In this document: positions 1-6,798 of the stretch, one piece after another
Layout: the number at the start of each line of letters is the position of its first letter
How positions within the stretch are numbered: position 1 is the first letter of the stretch
Assembly (NCBI GenBank): GCA_023818865.1
Contig: JAMWDF010000046.1
Location: forward strand, 1-15,211
DNA length: 15,211 nucleotides
Reading direction: 5' to 3'
DNA from: Candidatus Omnitrophota bacterium
GTDB lineage: Bacteria; Ratteibacteria; UBA8468; B48-G9; DSTR01
Notes under the pieces: model-generated
The model's input: only the letters and a program-made list of their open reading frames with translations
Databases searched by the model: none
Told to the model about the DNA's origin: nothing
Program-made: the position numbers and the translations under genes

Positions 1-388
1 GGGCGTCAATCTGTTCAGTGATTTTCATTGTACCCAGTTCGGCAGCGATGGCCGCACCCACCCGGCCAGAGACGATTAGACCAACCAGCACCGGTCCCAG
101 TTCCCTGACCATAGAAACACTGACTATAGAAGCAGTGTACATAGCCGCCCCAAATTTTTTCAGTTCAGTCACTGTTTCCATTACCAGGACCATGCCGGTG
201 AAAGCGCTAATGATACCAGCGAGAGGTAATGAGCCTGCTCCAATCTCTTCCACATACTTGAAGATGATGTTTCTGCGTCTGGTCTTTTTGAATATTCCGG
301 CAAAAGTTTTCCCAGAAAATCTTAAAAGTTCAGAAAAGTAGCGGAAGATATTTACCAGGGAAGTACCGACATAGATAATCCCGGTCAT
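1..388 (-). CDS. mlaE: MlaE-family ABC transporter permease, partial (3' end outside window)
   Basis: The frame opens at ATG 388 and runs off the window after 129 codons, so only the N-terminal half is present. The family-defining segment is visible: 'VRELGPVLVGLIVSGRVGAA' followed by 'IAAELGTMKITEQIDA', the conserved cytoplasmic loop of MlaE/YrbE permeases. By family knowledge this is the inner-membrane permease of an Mla-type ABC system moving phospholipids between inner and outer membranes, working with an ATPase (MlaF) and an MCE protein (MlaD). Those partners would be expected beyond the left edge, which cannot be checked. A GGAGG lies 3-4 bases before the start (392-396), and the ATG overlaps the dnaB stop as ATGA (385-388), so translation is probably coupled to dnaB. 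The family call is firm; the exact substrate is inferred. Confidence 0.9.
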   Translation of the reverse strand, partial: MTGIIYVGTSLVNIFRYFSELLRFSGKTFAGIFKKTRRRNIIFKYVEEIGAGSLPLAGIISAFTGMVLVMETVTELKKFGAAMYTASIVSVSMVRELGPVLVGLIVSGRVGAAIAAELGTMKITEQIDA

Positions 389-1743
389 ATCCCTCCAGCA
401 GTTTCTTTCCGTGGACTATGATTCTCAAATCGGGTGAATTCTTTAAGGAAAGTCAAGGTGATTATCTTGGTTGGGCCATTGCGCTGCTTAGCGATGTTGA
501 TTTCAGCCTTATTCCGGCATTCCACATCTTCTGGTCGGTAAGCCTCCTCCCGGTAAAGAAGCAGAACCAGGTCAGCATCTTGCTCTATGGCGCCGCTTTC
601 CCGGAGGTCAGATAACTCTGGTTTCTTTCCCGCGCGTTTTTCTGTTTCCCGGCTAAGCTGGGAGACAGCAATCACCGGAAGGTGAAGTTCCTTAGCCAGG
701 GCTTTCAGAGAGGCAGAAATCTCGCTGACTTCTTGCTGTTTGTTTTCTGCTTTACCTCGCCCGCGCATCAATTGCAAATAATCCACAATCACCAGTTGAA
801 TCTTTTCCTTGGCTTTTAACCGGCGGGCTCTGGCTCGCACTTCAAAGACGTTAAGTGCTGGGCTGTCGTCTATGAAAATCTTTGCTTTTGCCAGCCGAGC
901 AGCGGCCAGTAACAGCCGGCCGCGTTCCTGATCAGAAAGCCGGCCTTGCCGGAGGGCATGAAGATCAACCCTGGCTTCCACGCAAAGCAAACGCTGAACC
1001 AGTTGTTCTTTACTCATTTCCAGACTGAAAATTAAACTGGGGACATTAACGTCAGAGACATTTAAAGCAATATTGCAAGCCAGAGAGGTTTTTCCCATTC
1101 CTGGTCGTGAGGCAATAATTATCAGGTCAGAGGGTTGTAGCCCAGAAGTAGCATTATCCAGGTCACGAAACCCGGTAGGTATCCCGGTAACCATACCCTG
1201 GCCGCTGTGTAACTTTTCTATGGCTTCCATCGCGTCATGCACTAAGTCGTTGAGAGGATAGGCATCTTTCTCCACCCGGTCCTGAGAGATTTCAAAGATC
1301 AAAGCCTCAGCCTTATCCAAAAGTGCATCTACCTCTTCAGGTTCATCTGAGGCCTCACTGATTACCTGAGTAGCGGTGGCGATTAAACTGCGCAGAATGT
1401 ACTTATCCTTGACAATCCTAATGTAATCGTCTATATGCGCCGCGGTGGGTACAGTTTCCAGCAAGGTAGTTAAATATTCCAATCCGCCGACCTCTTCTAA
1501 CTGGGCAGTCTTTTTTAGCTGCTCGGTCAAGGTAACCAGGTCACAGGGAGCATTGTGTTCAAAAAGAGCGACCATGGCTTTGAAAATCTCCCGATGAGCT
1601 GGGGAATAAAAGTGATCAACATGAATAGATTCAAAGGCCTTGATTTTTGCCTCTTCATCTAATAGCATACACCCGAGGAGGGCCTGTTCAGCTTCAAGGT
1701 TCTGCGGGGGAATCCGCTCCCCAGCCAGAGGTTTTGGGGACAT
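385..1743 (-). CDS. dnaB: Replicative DNA helicase DnaB
   Basis: A 452-residue protein of normal DnaB length. DnaB is the hexameric helicase that unwinds DNA ahead of the replication fork and recruits primase. The N-terminal primase-interacting domain starts at 'PPQNLEAEQALLG' (residues 12-24). The RecA-like C-terminal domain has Walker A SRPGMGKT (212-219), the catalytic Glu in SLEM (E242), Walker B 'VIVDYLQLM' (318-326), and the arginine-finger loop KQRNGP (419-424). No intein or insertion is seen. The start ATG lies one base after the rplI stop, and the TGA stop overlaps the mlaE start. It is the fifth gene of the rpsF-ssb-rpsR-rplI-dnaB cluster, a common bacterial arrangement. Confidence 0.97.
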   Translation of the reverse strand: MSPKPLAGERIPPQNLEAEQALLGCMLLDEEAKIKAFESIHVDHFYSPAHREIFKAMVALFEHNAPCDLVTLTEQLKKTAQLEEVGGLEYLTTLLETVPTAAHIDDYIRIVKDKYILRSLIATATQVISEASDEPEEVDALLDKAEALIFEISQDRVEKDAYPLNDLVHDAMEAIEKLHSGQGMVTGIPTGFRDLDNATSGLQPSDLIIIASRPGMGKTSLACNIALNVSDVNVPSLIFSLEMSKEQLVQRLLCVEARVDLHALRQGRLSDQERGRLLLAAARLAKAKIFIDDSPALNVFEVRARARRLKAKEKIQLVIVDYLQLMRGRGKAENKQQEVSEISASLKALAKELHLPVIAVSQLSRETEKRAGKKPELSDLRESGAIEQDADLVLLLYREEAYRPEDVECRNKAEINIAKQRNGPTKIITLTFLKEFTRFENHSPRKETAGGI

Positions 1744-1744
1744 C

Positions 1745-2194
1745 TTATGTTTCTCTCACCAGCCACACCTTTACTTCCGCTTCTACTCCTTCCGCTACCC
1801 GGATCGGGACTTTGTAAATATCCAGTTTTTTTAAGGGTTGTTCCAAAATCACTTGGTGGCGATCAATCTCTAAGCCGGTATGCTCCTTTATCGCCTGAGC
1901 AATATCCTCGCTGGTAACCGCACCAAAAAGTTTGTCATCCTGGCCTGCCTTGGCTCGGATGGTAATTGATGTCTTTTCCAGTTTCCGCCGGATTTCTTCA
2001 GCCTCCCGACGTAATTTTTTTGCCCGGGCTCGCCGCTGTTGCTGCTCTCTCTGAAGTCTGTTAAGGACAGACTCAGTGGCTTCTTCCGCTAAGCCATAAG
2101 GCAGGAGATAGTTTCTGGCATACCCTGGCTTTACCTCCTTAATTTCACCTGGGCGCCCCTGACCAGGCACCTCCTTCAGAAAGACAACTTTCAT
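1745..2194 (-). CDS. rplI: 50S ribosomal protein L9
   Basis: A 149-residue protein, the standard length for L9. The N-terminal rRNA-binding domain is recognisable by 'MKVVFLKEVPGQGRPGEIKE' and the 'GYARNYLLPYGLA' loop (residues 24-36). A charged connecting helix follows, rich in Arg/Lys/Glu/Gln (about 44-75), and then the C-terminal domain beginning near 'ITIRAKAGQDDKLFGAVTSEDIA'-like residues. L9 sits at the base of the L1 stalk and contributes to reading-frame maintenance. An AAGGAG Shine-Dalgarno stands 7 bases before the ATG and overlaps the end of rpsR. The gene lies 11 bases after rpsR and one base before dnaB. Confidence 0.97.
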   Translation of the reverse strand: MKVVFLKEVPGQGRPGEIKEVKPGYARNYLLPYGLAEEATESVLNRLQREQQQRRARAKKLRREAEEIRRKLEKTSITIRAKAGQDDKLFGAVTSEDIAQAIKEHTGLEIDRHQVILEQPLKKLDIYKVPIRVAEGVEAEVKVWLVRET

Positions 2195-2205
2195 CGGTTT
2201 CTCCT

Positions 2206-2418
2206 TTACGGTTGAATATAGGGAAGGAGAGCCACAAACCTGGCTCGTTTTATTGCCTGGGTCAGCATCCTTTGATGCCGGTGGCAGGTGCCAGTCATTT
2301 TAGCGGAAAGAATCTTGCCCCGGCCACTGACAAACCGTCTGATGCGACCGATATCCTTGTAATCTATCTCTGTTACCTTTTCCTTGCAAAACTGGCAAAT
2401 CTTAGCTCTCGGTTTCAT
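2206..2418 (-). CDS. rpsR: 30S ribosomal protein S18 (zinc-binding form)
   Basis: A 70-residue S18, which binds the platform of the small subunit as a heterodimer with S6. The protein has 'ICQFCKEKVTEIDYKDI' and a second pair in 'TGTCHRHQ', giving Cys8, Cys11, Cys45 and His48 as likely zinc ligands, so this is the C+ paralogue type. The C-terminal 'KRARFVALLPY' is diagnostic. I chose ATG 2418 over GTG 2424 because the GAGGAGA Shine-Dalgarno is about 9 bases from the ATG but only 4 from the GTG. The start lies inside the last codons of ssb (17-bp overlap), and S6 is encoded two genes upstream. Confidence 0.96.
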   Translation of the reverse strand: MKPRAKICQFCKEKVTEIDYKDIGRIRRFVSGRGKILSAKMTGTCHRHQRMLTQAIKRARFVALLPYIQP

Positions 2419-2788
2419 TATCACTGATCTCCTCTTTTTCTAAAACTGGCCCACCGCCGATCTTTTCCAGAAACTGGATGTTTTCTGCCTGTACTTCCAG
2501 GACAGCCCGCTTCTCCTTCTCTACTGTTTCCCAGGAACGATACTTCAGCCGCCCTTCTACCAAGACCTGATGTCCTCGCCGGAGATATTCTGAACAGAGT
2601 TCGGCCTGTTTACCCCACGAAACTATGTTAACAAAACAGGTTTCTTCTTCCTTTTTTCCTTCCCGAGTTGTATACTCCCGATTAACTGCCAGGCCAAAAC
2701 TAGCCACTGGCTGTCCGCTCGGGGTGTACCGTAACTCTGGGTCCCGAGTAAGGCGCCCTACCAAAAAAACCTTGTTAAGATTGGCCAT
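2402..2788 (-). CDS. ssb: Single-stranded DNA-binding protein
   Basis: SSB coats single-stranded DNA during replication and repair. The OB fold is clear: 'MANLNKVFLVGRLTRDPELR' at the N-terminus, 'FGLAVNREY', 'FVNIVSWGKQAELCSEYLRR' and 'QVLVEGRLKYRSWE'. I chose ATG 2788 because 'MANLNKV' is the family N-terminus; the frame stays open further upstream, but that stretch lies inside rpsF and does not resemble SSB. The product is 128 residues, on the short side because the tail after the OB fold is brief. The C-terminus reads 'EKEEISDNETES': acidic, but without the hydrophobic Ile/Leu-Pro-Phe tip that normally recruits partner proteins. The start overlaps rpsF by 14 bases and the end overlaps rpsR by 17. 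Confidence 0.95.
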   Translation of the reverse strand: MANLNKVFLVGRLTRDPELRYTPSGQPVASFGLAVNREYTTREGKKEEETCFVNIVSWGKQAELCSEYLRRGHQVLVEGRLKYRSWETVEKEKRAVLEVQAENIQFLEKIGGGPVLEKEEISDNETES

Positions 2789-3095
2789 TGGAACCGTCCA
2801 CAGGTAACTGCTTCCTGGAAAGAAACAAGTAACGAAGAACATTTTCCCGAATCCGCAATCCTGGCTCAATCTTCCTCACGATACCTGGTTCTGCCTGGAA
2901 GTAAAATAAGTAATAAACAGCTTCCGTTTTCTTTTTGATGGGATAAAACAGATTTTTTCTTCCCCACATCTCCTGTTTAATCACCTGTCCACCAGCCGCT
3001 GTGATTTCCTTCTCAATAAACTTGATTTCCGACTGCAGCGCCTCTTCGGAAAGGTCTGCCCGCAAAAGAAAGCAGCCTTCATACTTTCTCACCAT
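2775..3095 (-). CDS. rpsF: 30S ribosomal protein S6
   Basis: A 106-residue S6, partner of S18 in the small-subunit platform. The N-terminal 'MVRKYEGCFLLRADLSEEAL' and the core 'GGQVIKQEMWGRKNLFYPIK' followed by 'YYLFYFQAEP' are typical of the ferredoxin-like S6 fold, as is 'LRIRENVLRYLFL' near the end. A strong GAGGGGG Shine-Dalgarno (3101-3107) lies 5 bases upstream of the ATG. It is the first gene of the operon that continues through ssb, rpsR, rplI and dnaB, with a promoter at 3150-3178. S6 with S18 controls its own leader in some bacteria; I could not identify that element in the roughly 48-base leader here. Confidence 0.96.
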   Translation of the reverse strand: MVRKYEGCFLLRADLSEEALQSEIKFIEKEITAAGGQVIKQEMWGRKNLFYPIKKKTEAVYYLFYFQAEPGIVRKIEPGLRIRENVLRYLFLSRKQLPVDGSNGQS

Positions 3096-3149
3096 TATTT
3101 CCCCCTCTATCTTGCAGAAAGACCAAGAACCCCGTGTTGATTATTTGAT

Positions 3150-3178
3150 ATGTTATCAGGCTTTCTTTCCAGTGTCAA
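3150..3178 (-). promoter_or_regulatory. Sigma-70-type promoter of the rpsF-ssb-rpsR-rplI-dnaB operon
   Basis: On the minus strand a perfect TTGACA (-35, 3173-3178) is followed after 17 bases by TAACAT (-10, 3150-3155). Transcription would start near 3143, leaving a leader of about 48 bases before the rpsF ATG. The -35 box begins 2 bases past the stop codon of the upstream TGS GTPase gene. Confidence 0.7.
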
Positions 3179-3179
3179 T

Positions 3180-4145
3180 TCAGGTGTGAATCTCCACTAT
3201 ATCCCCATCCTGAAGAAGGAACTCCCGGCCAACCACTAACGGCGTTGGTGTGTCTCGCCGCCACAGCCTGGCATAGCGGAAGTTACTCGGCAGTTCCTGA
3301 TGGATGGCTGAAGCCAGGTCAACTACGGTTGCCGGCTGTCTCAGGACGAAAGGGGCTTTTAAATCTGGCGGCTTTCCAGGAATCTTGGTATAAATCCGGA
3401 GCAAACTGAGAAGCTGGAAAATTTTTTCTGGTAGAACACTCAAACCTTCTTTTTCCTTAGCAGAAATTGGCCACCAGTCACCAATTTTATCCCCGTAAAG
3501 TTCCTGAAAAACCTGCTTGTTGGTAATAGCTTCTGGTTGGTCAATCTTGTTACCGACCCAAATTATCGGTTTGCTGAAGGAAAAAAGACCGGGTTGCTTA
3601 AGGTGAAATTTTTCCAATGCAGCCAGGCTATCTTCCAAAGACTCCAACAGGGCGTCTGAAGCCAGGTCAAAAAGGAAAAGCCAGCCGTCAGCCCGACGGA
3701 GCAATTCGCCCAGCCATGGCTCTGAACCTGTTTGAGAGAGAGCCGGGGTATCTACCAATTGAAAGGCGATATCCTGATAAGCCAGCATGCCTGGCAAAGG
3801 CAACTTGGTGGTATAAGGATAGTCAGCAATTACTGGGGTAGCTCTGGTCAGAGCCGCCAGCAGGGTAGACTTGCCTGTATTGGCAGGTCCGCAGATGACC
3901 ATCTGGGCCGCCCCTTCTCTTTCTACCAGTGGCCCACTTTTTCGGCCAGCGACAGCCGGTTTTTCCATCTCCTTGCGGTAGCGAGAAATCTTGGCTTTAA
4001 TCTCGGCCTGCAGTTTTTCTGAAGACTTATGCTTGGGCATAATCGCCAACATCTCTTCTAAGATGGCGATTTTTTCTTGGAGGGTTTTGGCTTTTTTGAG
4101 CTCAGCTTCCTTCTGATAGAACTGCGGTGGCAGGTTAGCGACCAT
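3180..4145 (-). CDS. DRG/Obg-like GTPase with C-terminal TGS domain
   Basis: A 321-residue predicted P-loop GTPase. An N-terminal helical region (about 1-60, 'ANLPPQ' start and 'EEMLAIMPKHKSSEKLQAEI') precedes the G domain: G1 GPANTGKST (86-94), G2 YPYTT (109-113), G3 DTPA (132-135), G4 NKID (199-202), G5 SAK (228-230). A TGS domain fills about 250-320 and ends 'GDIVEIH'. This order resembles archaeal/eukaryotic DRG proteins and a related bacterial family more than Obg, which has an N-terminal glycine-rich domain instead. G3 is DTPA, where the canonical form is DxxG. DRG proteins are linked to translation; the role of this bacterial version is not established. The gene lies 21 bases after two receiver genes on the same strand and probably shares their transcript. 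Confidence 0.85.
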   Translation of the reverse strand: MVANLPPQFYQKEAELKKAKTLQEKIAILEEMLAIMPKHKSSEKLQAEIKAKISRYRKEMEKPAVAGRKSGPLVEREGAAQMVICGPANTGKSTLLAALTRATPVIADYPYTTKLPLPGMLAYQDIAFQLVDTPALSQTGSEPWLGELLRRADGWLFLFDLASDALLESLEDSLAALEKFHLKQPGLFSFSKPIIWVGNKIDQPEAITNKQVFQELYGDKIGDWWPISAKEKEGLSVLPEKIFQLLSLLRIYTKIPGKPPDLKAPFVLRQPATVVDLASAIHQELPSNFRYARLWRRDTPTPLVVGREFLLQDGDIVEIHT

Positions 4146-4166
4146 TTCTTTCTGGAAATGAAGATT

Positions 4167-4562
4167 TCACTCCGAGCGATCAGGGCGGTCCGCCAGCATA
4201 CTTCGGAGAATCATAAGCAACTTCTGGGTGTTAAATGGCTTGGCGATGTAGAAATCAGCCCCAATTTCATATCCTTTTACCTTATCAGCCGTTTCGCTCC
4301 TGGCAGTAAGCATCAATACCGGAGTTTTTCGACTGAACGGCCCAGATTTTATCCGACGCAAAACTTCCCAGCCATCTATTCCTGGTAGTCCGACATCCAA
4401 AATTACCAGATCCGGCTTATGCTTTTTGAAAGCGGTTAACCCTTCTTCCCCAGTGCCTACTCCGATAACTTGGTACCCAGCCTTCTTTAGATTCTCTTTC
4501 AGTAATATCTGGGTATCCTGGTCATCTTCAATTAACAAAATCTTAGGGGGCAAGATTTCCAT
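4167..4562 (-). CDS. Stand-alone response-regulator receiver protein (second of two)
   Basis: A 131-residue protein made of a single CheY-like receiver domain with no output domain. The acidic pocket is E12-D13-D14, the phospho-acceptor is D56 in 'LVILDVGLPG', the switch Thr is T86 in 'VLMLTARS' and the conserved Lys is K108 in 'AKPF'. All residues needed for phosphorylation are present. It overlaps the end of the upstream receiver gene by 20 bases and resembles it strongly ('GYEIGADFYIAKPF' versus 'GYIIGADYYLAKPF'), so the two look like a tandem duplication that has diverged. No histidine kinase is encoded nearby on this strand. The target is unknown; a link to the co-oriented GTPase gene downstream is only inferred from position. 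Confidence 0.92.
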   Translation of the reverse strand: MEILPPKILLIEDDQDTQILLKENLKKAGYQVIGVGTGEEGLTAFKKHKPDLVILDVGLPGIDGWEVLRRIKSGPFSRKTPVLMLTARSETADKVKGYEIGADFYIAKPFNTQKLLMILRSMLADRPDRSE

Positions 4563-4971
4563 CGTTTTTTCTAGGGCCGTTACCCTCTTGTTTTTCCCGG
4601 TCTGTTTTTACTGTATTGATGGCCTGCAATAACGCCTGGATAGTGAAAGGCTTTGCCAGGTAGTAGTCTGCGCCAATGATGTATCCATGAAGTTTATCTT
4701 TGTTTGTTCCCCGAACAGTGAGCATGATTACCGGAGTTTTCCTGCCCTGTTGGTCAGTCCGGATCCGTTCCAACACATCCCAGCCGTCCAGGCTCGGAAG
4801 GAGCACATCCAGAATGATTAGATCGGGCTTCTCCTCAAAAAACCTTTTTAGGCCTATCTCACCGGTTTCTGCTGTAATTACCTGGTAGTCAAGTTTTTGG
4901 AGCGTTTCGGTTAGGAAAACTAAGCTATCCGGTTCATCGTCAATTACCAAAATTTTCCGAATCGCACCCAT
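4543..4971 (-). CDS. Stand-alone response-regulator receiver protein (first of two)
   Basis: A 142-residue single-domain receiver. The acidic residues are D11-D12, the phospho-acceptor is D55 in 'LIILDVLLPS', followed by T85 in 'VIMLTVRG' and K107 in 'LAKPF'. A short, charged, probably unstructured tail ('DREKQEGNGPRKNDGNLAP') follows the domain and overlaps the next gene. The ATG at 4971 has no Shine-Dalgarno. Instead a TATAAT ends 6 bases before it, so the mRNA may begin at the start codon. It is the first gene of a minus-strand set receiver-receiver-TGS GTPase. The cognate kinase is not in the window. Confidence 0.92.
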   Translation of the reverse strand: MGAIRKILVIDDEPDSLVFLTETLQKLDYQVITAETGEIGLKRFFEEKPDLIILDVLLPSLDGWDVLERIRTDQQGRKTPVIMLTVRGTNKDKLHGYIIGADYYLAKPFTIQALLQAINTVKTDREKQEGNGPRKNDGNLAP

Positions 4972-4977
4972 TTTTTA

Positions 4978-4986
4978 ATTATACCA
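4978..4986 (-). promoter_or_regulatory. Extended -10 promoter of the receiver/GTPase operon, predicted leaderless
   Basis: The minus strand reads TGG-TATAAT with the consensus hexamer at 4978-4983 and the extended TG at 4985-4986. The initiation codon follows after only six bases, so the expected +1 position is the A of ATG 4971. A possible -35 (TTGAAG, 5003-5008) has a long 19-base spacer, so the extended -10 probably carries most of the recognition. Confidence 0.65.
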
Positions 4987-5004
4987 CACCTTTAATTTTT
5001 TGCT

Positions 5005-6651
5005 TCAAGGCAACCGAGTAATCTCATCCTGGGAGAAATAGGGTAGTTCCCTTTCTCCGGCCGGACCCTCCAGAATCAGTCCTTCCTCTGCCCGGGTAGC
5101 CTGGCCAATCAGCCAGGCGTCAATCTTTCTCTGCCAGGCTTTTTCTATTGCTACCGGCGCAGCGCAAGGGGGGAAAATAACCAAAAGGAAGCCAGAGGAA
5201 ATATACCCTAAGGGTGGCAGACCAGAACACCTAGCCAGCAATTGTGTCTTATGATAAACTTTTCTTTCTCTCGACTGGATTCGGAAGCCTACCTGGCATC
5301 TTTGAGCCAGTTCCCGGATGCCAGTAGCCACTCCGCCTTCGGTCGGGTCATGCATCATCTTCACCGGGAAATTTTCCCAGAGCCAGAGGGCTTCCTTCAC
5401 CACAGAGATTCCAGGAATCTTTAAAGAGTTTCTGGCTTCAAAGAGAATCCTTTGGGGAATCTTTCGGACTAACTGGCTTCCTTTAAGGCGGACAATTACC
5501 GAAGCAGCTTCAATGCCGGCTGGCTTGACTAGCACCAGGCAGTCGCCAGGCTGGACTCTTGCCGGCGGCCGAACAGAAACAAGCCGGCCACCCATATTCC
5601 CACTGGCAATCAGGCTGTTAACGGCTCGGGAAAATTCGGTGTGACCACCAACCCAGGAAATTTTTTCCCGATGACACTCCTGGAAAATCTGCTGGAAGAT
5701 TGTCTCTACCTCAGAAAATTTGGTTTTTTCTGGAAAGAGCAAAGTGGTTAACAACCACTCTGGTCTGGCTCCACTGACTGCTAGGTCATTGGCATTCACC
5801 GCGACCAGATACCGCCCAGCCTCTTCGCTTACTAACGTAATCGGGTCGCTGCCCAGGACCAGCAGAGAAGAGCGGTGCCTGACTATGGCGCAATCTTGGC
5901 CGATACCCGGTCCTACCAGGACGTTTTCGTTTGCGGCTGGGTACCGCCGGAGTAATCCTTCCAGAAATTCCACCGGTAATTTTCCAGCCGGGAAAGGTTC
6001 CAGGTCTAATAGGAAACGGAGTTGGCCTACATCCCTAAAAAGGAAGTCCGCTTTTTCTCTCAGAGATGGCCAACTTTTCTTTGACCCGGTCATTACTCCG
6101 ATACAGGTTACCCCGAGTTGGCGACCAGCCTGGAGTTCAAACGGATGGTCCCCTACCACCAAAGACTGTTCTGGCCTAACATTCAGTTTTCTGAGGGCCT
6201 GCCGGAGATGATCAGGATGTGGTTTAACCCTGGCGACATCATCCCTGGTTAGCAGAAGGTCATAAGAAAACCCGAATTTTTCCAAGAGAGGCAGAACCGC
6301 CCGGCGACAGTTTCTGGTGATGATACCAATGATGAAACCAGCCTGCTTTAATTTCTTAAGCAGTTCCGGAGACCCGGCTATCGGCGCGGCCCTGGCTGTC
6401 CCCAGAATTTCCTCCTCTTCTATCAATTTTCTGGCTAGCCGCCGGAAACGGATTACTTTAGTCTGTCTCCGGTCAGTGGTTAACTCCTGCATCATCTCCA
6501 GAGCAGGCAGATGCCTACCGGGTAGTTTTACTCCCAGGTCCCTGGCTAAGCAGCTTAAACGCTGATGCATCCTGTCAAAATCTATGGTTGAGCCTACCAG
6601 GGTGCCATCAAAGTCAAAGATTACTGCCTTTATTTGTTGAAAATCAGCCAC
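5005..6651 (-). CDS. HAD-family phosphatase fused to AIR synthase-related (PurM/HypE/ThiL-like) domain
   Basis: A 548-residue two-domain protein. Residues 1 to about 215 form a HAD hydrolase of the phosphoglycolate-phosphatase type: nucleophile motif DFDGT (D13, D15), T112 in 'IITRN', K143 in 'KPHPD', and 'VVGDHPFEL' (D168), where the second acid of motif IV is Glu. From about 225 an AIR-synthase-related domain begins: 'GPGIGQDCAIV' (247-257), 'NANDLAVSGARPEWL' (286-300), 'GGHTE' (335-339) and the C-terminal-half signature 'MHDPTEGGVATGIREL' (433-448). PurM-like enzymes bind ATP and activate an oxygen or phosphorylate a substrate. The C-terminus lacks the cysteine motif of HypE, so hydrogenase maturation is not supported. 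The start is GTG 6651 with AGGT six bases upstream. The substrate is unknown; the fusion suggests the two activities act on connected metabolites. Confidence 0.85.
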   Translation of the reverse strand: MADFQQIKAVIFDFDGTLVGSTIDFDRMHQRLSCLARDLGVKLPGRHLPALEMMQELTTDRRQTKVIRFRRLARKLIEEEEILGTARAAPIAGSPELLKKLKQAGFIIGIITRNCRRAVLPLLEKFGFSYDLLLTRDDVARVKPHPDHLRQALRKLNVRPEQSLVVGDHPFELQAGRQLGVTCIGVMTGSKKSWPSLREKADFLFRDVGQLRFLLDLEPFPAGKLPVEFLEGLLRRYPAANENVLVGPGIGQDCAIVRHRSSLLVLGSDPITLVSEEAGRYLVAVNANDLAVSGARPEWLLTTLLFPEKTKFSEVETIFQQIFQECHREKISWVGGHTEFSRAVNSLIASGNMGGRLVSVRPPARVQPGDCLVLVKPAGIEAASVIVRLKGSQLVRKIPQRILFEARNSLKIPGISVVKEALWLWENFPVKMMHDPTEGGVATGIRELAQRCQVGFRIQSRERKVYHKTQLLARCSGLPPLGYISSGFLLVIFPPCAAPVAIEKAWQRKIDAWLIGQATRAEEGLILEGPAGERELPYFSQDEITRLP

Positions 6652-6714
6652 TTTCTACCTGGTGGTGTTGTTTCCGCCAATCTGTATGGAGAAAAGAGCC
6701 GCGTTCGTGTTACA

Positions 6715-6722
6715 ATTATAAT
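6715..6722. promoter_or_regulatory. Shared divergent -10 region between HAD-AIRS and kinase genes
   Basis: The 147-base gap between the divergent starts (6651 minus, 6799 plus) contains ATTATAAT, which reads as TATAAT on both strands (plus 6717-6722, minus 6715-6720). No convincing -35 box is seen for either direction. It is offered only as the best promoter candidate in the gap. Confidence 0.35.
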
Positions 6723-6785
6723 AACATACGGGAGAGCGTAATTCTTCATAGTCCTGTTGGCGAAAATTTCTCCCGGATGCCTGGC

Positions 6786-6792
6786 AGGGGAG
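6786..6792 (+). promoter_or_regulatory. Ribosome binding site that fixes the kinase start
   Basis: AGGGGAG lies 6 bases before GTG 6799. The reading frame is open further upstream to a TTG at 6757, but no ribosome binding site precedes that codon, so GTG 6799 is preferred. Confidence 0.75.
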
Positions 6793-6798
6793 AATGAG

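Noticed and set aside
2789..2869. Extended N-terminus for ssb beginning upstream at 2869
   Set aside because: The extra 27 residues lie within rpsF coding sequence and do not resemble SSB, whereas 'MANLNKVFLVGRL' is the family N-terminus.
3096..3143. S6:S18 autoregulatory leader element before rpsF
   Set aside because: I could not find a convincing conserved hairpin with the CCG feature in the short leader. A covariance-model search would be needed to claim it.
5318..6211. Long open frames on the plus strand opposite the HAD-AIRS gene
   Set aside because: They lack recognisable domains and ribosome binding sites and lie entirely opposite a gene with clear conserved motifs.
5005..6651. Assigning the AIR synthase-like domain to HypE (hydrogenase maturation)
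   Set aside because: HypE ends in a conserved Cys-containing motif; this protein ends in 'DEITRLP' with no such Cys, and no other hyp or hydrogenase genes are present.
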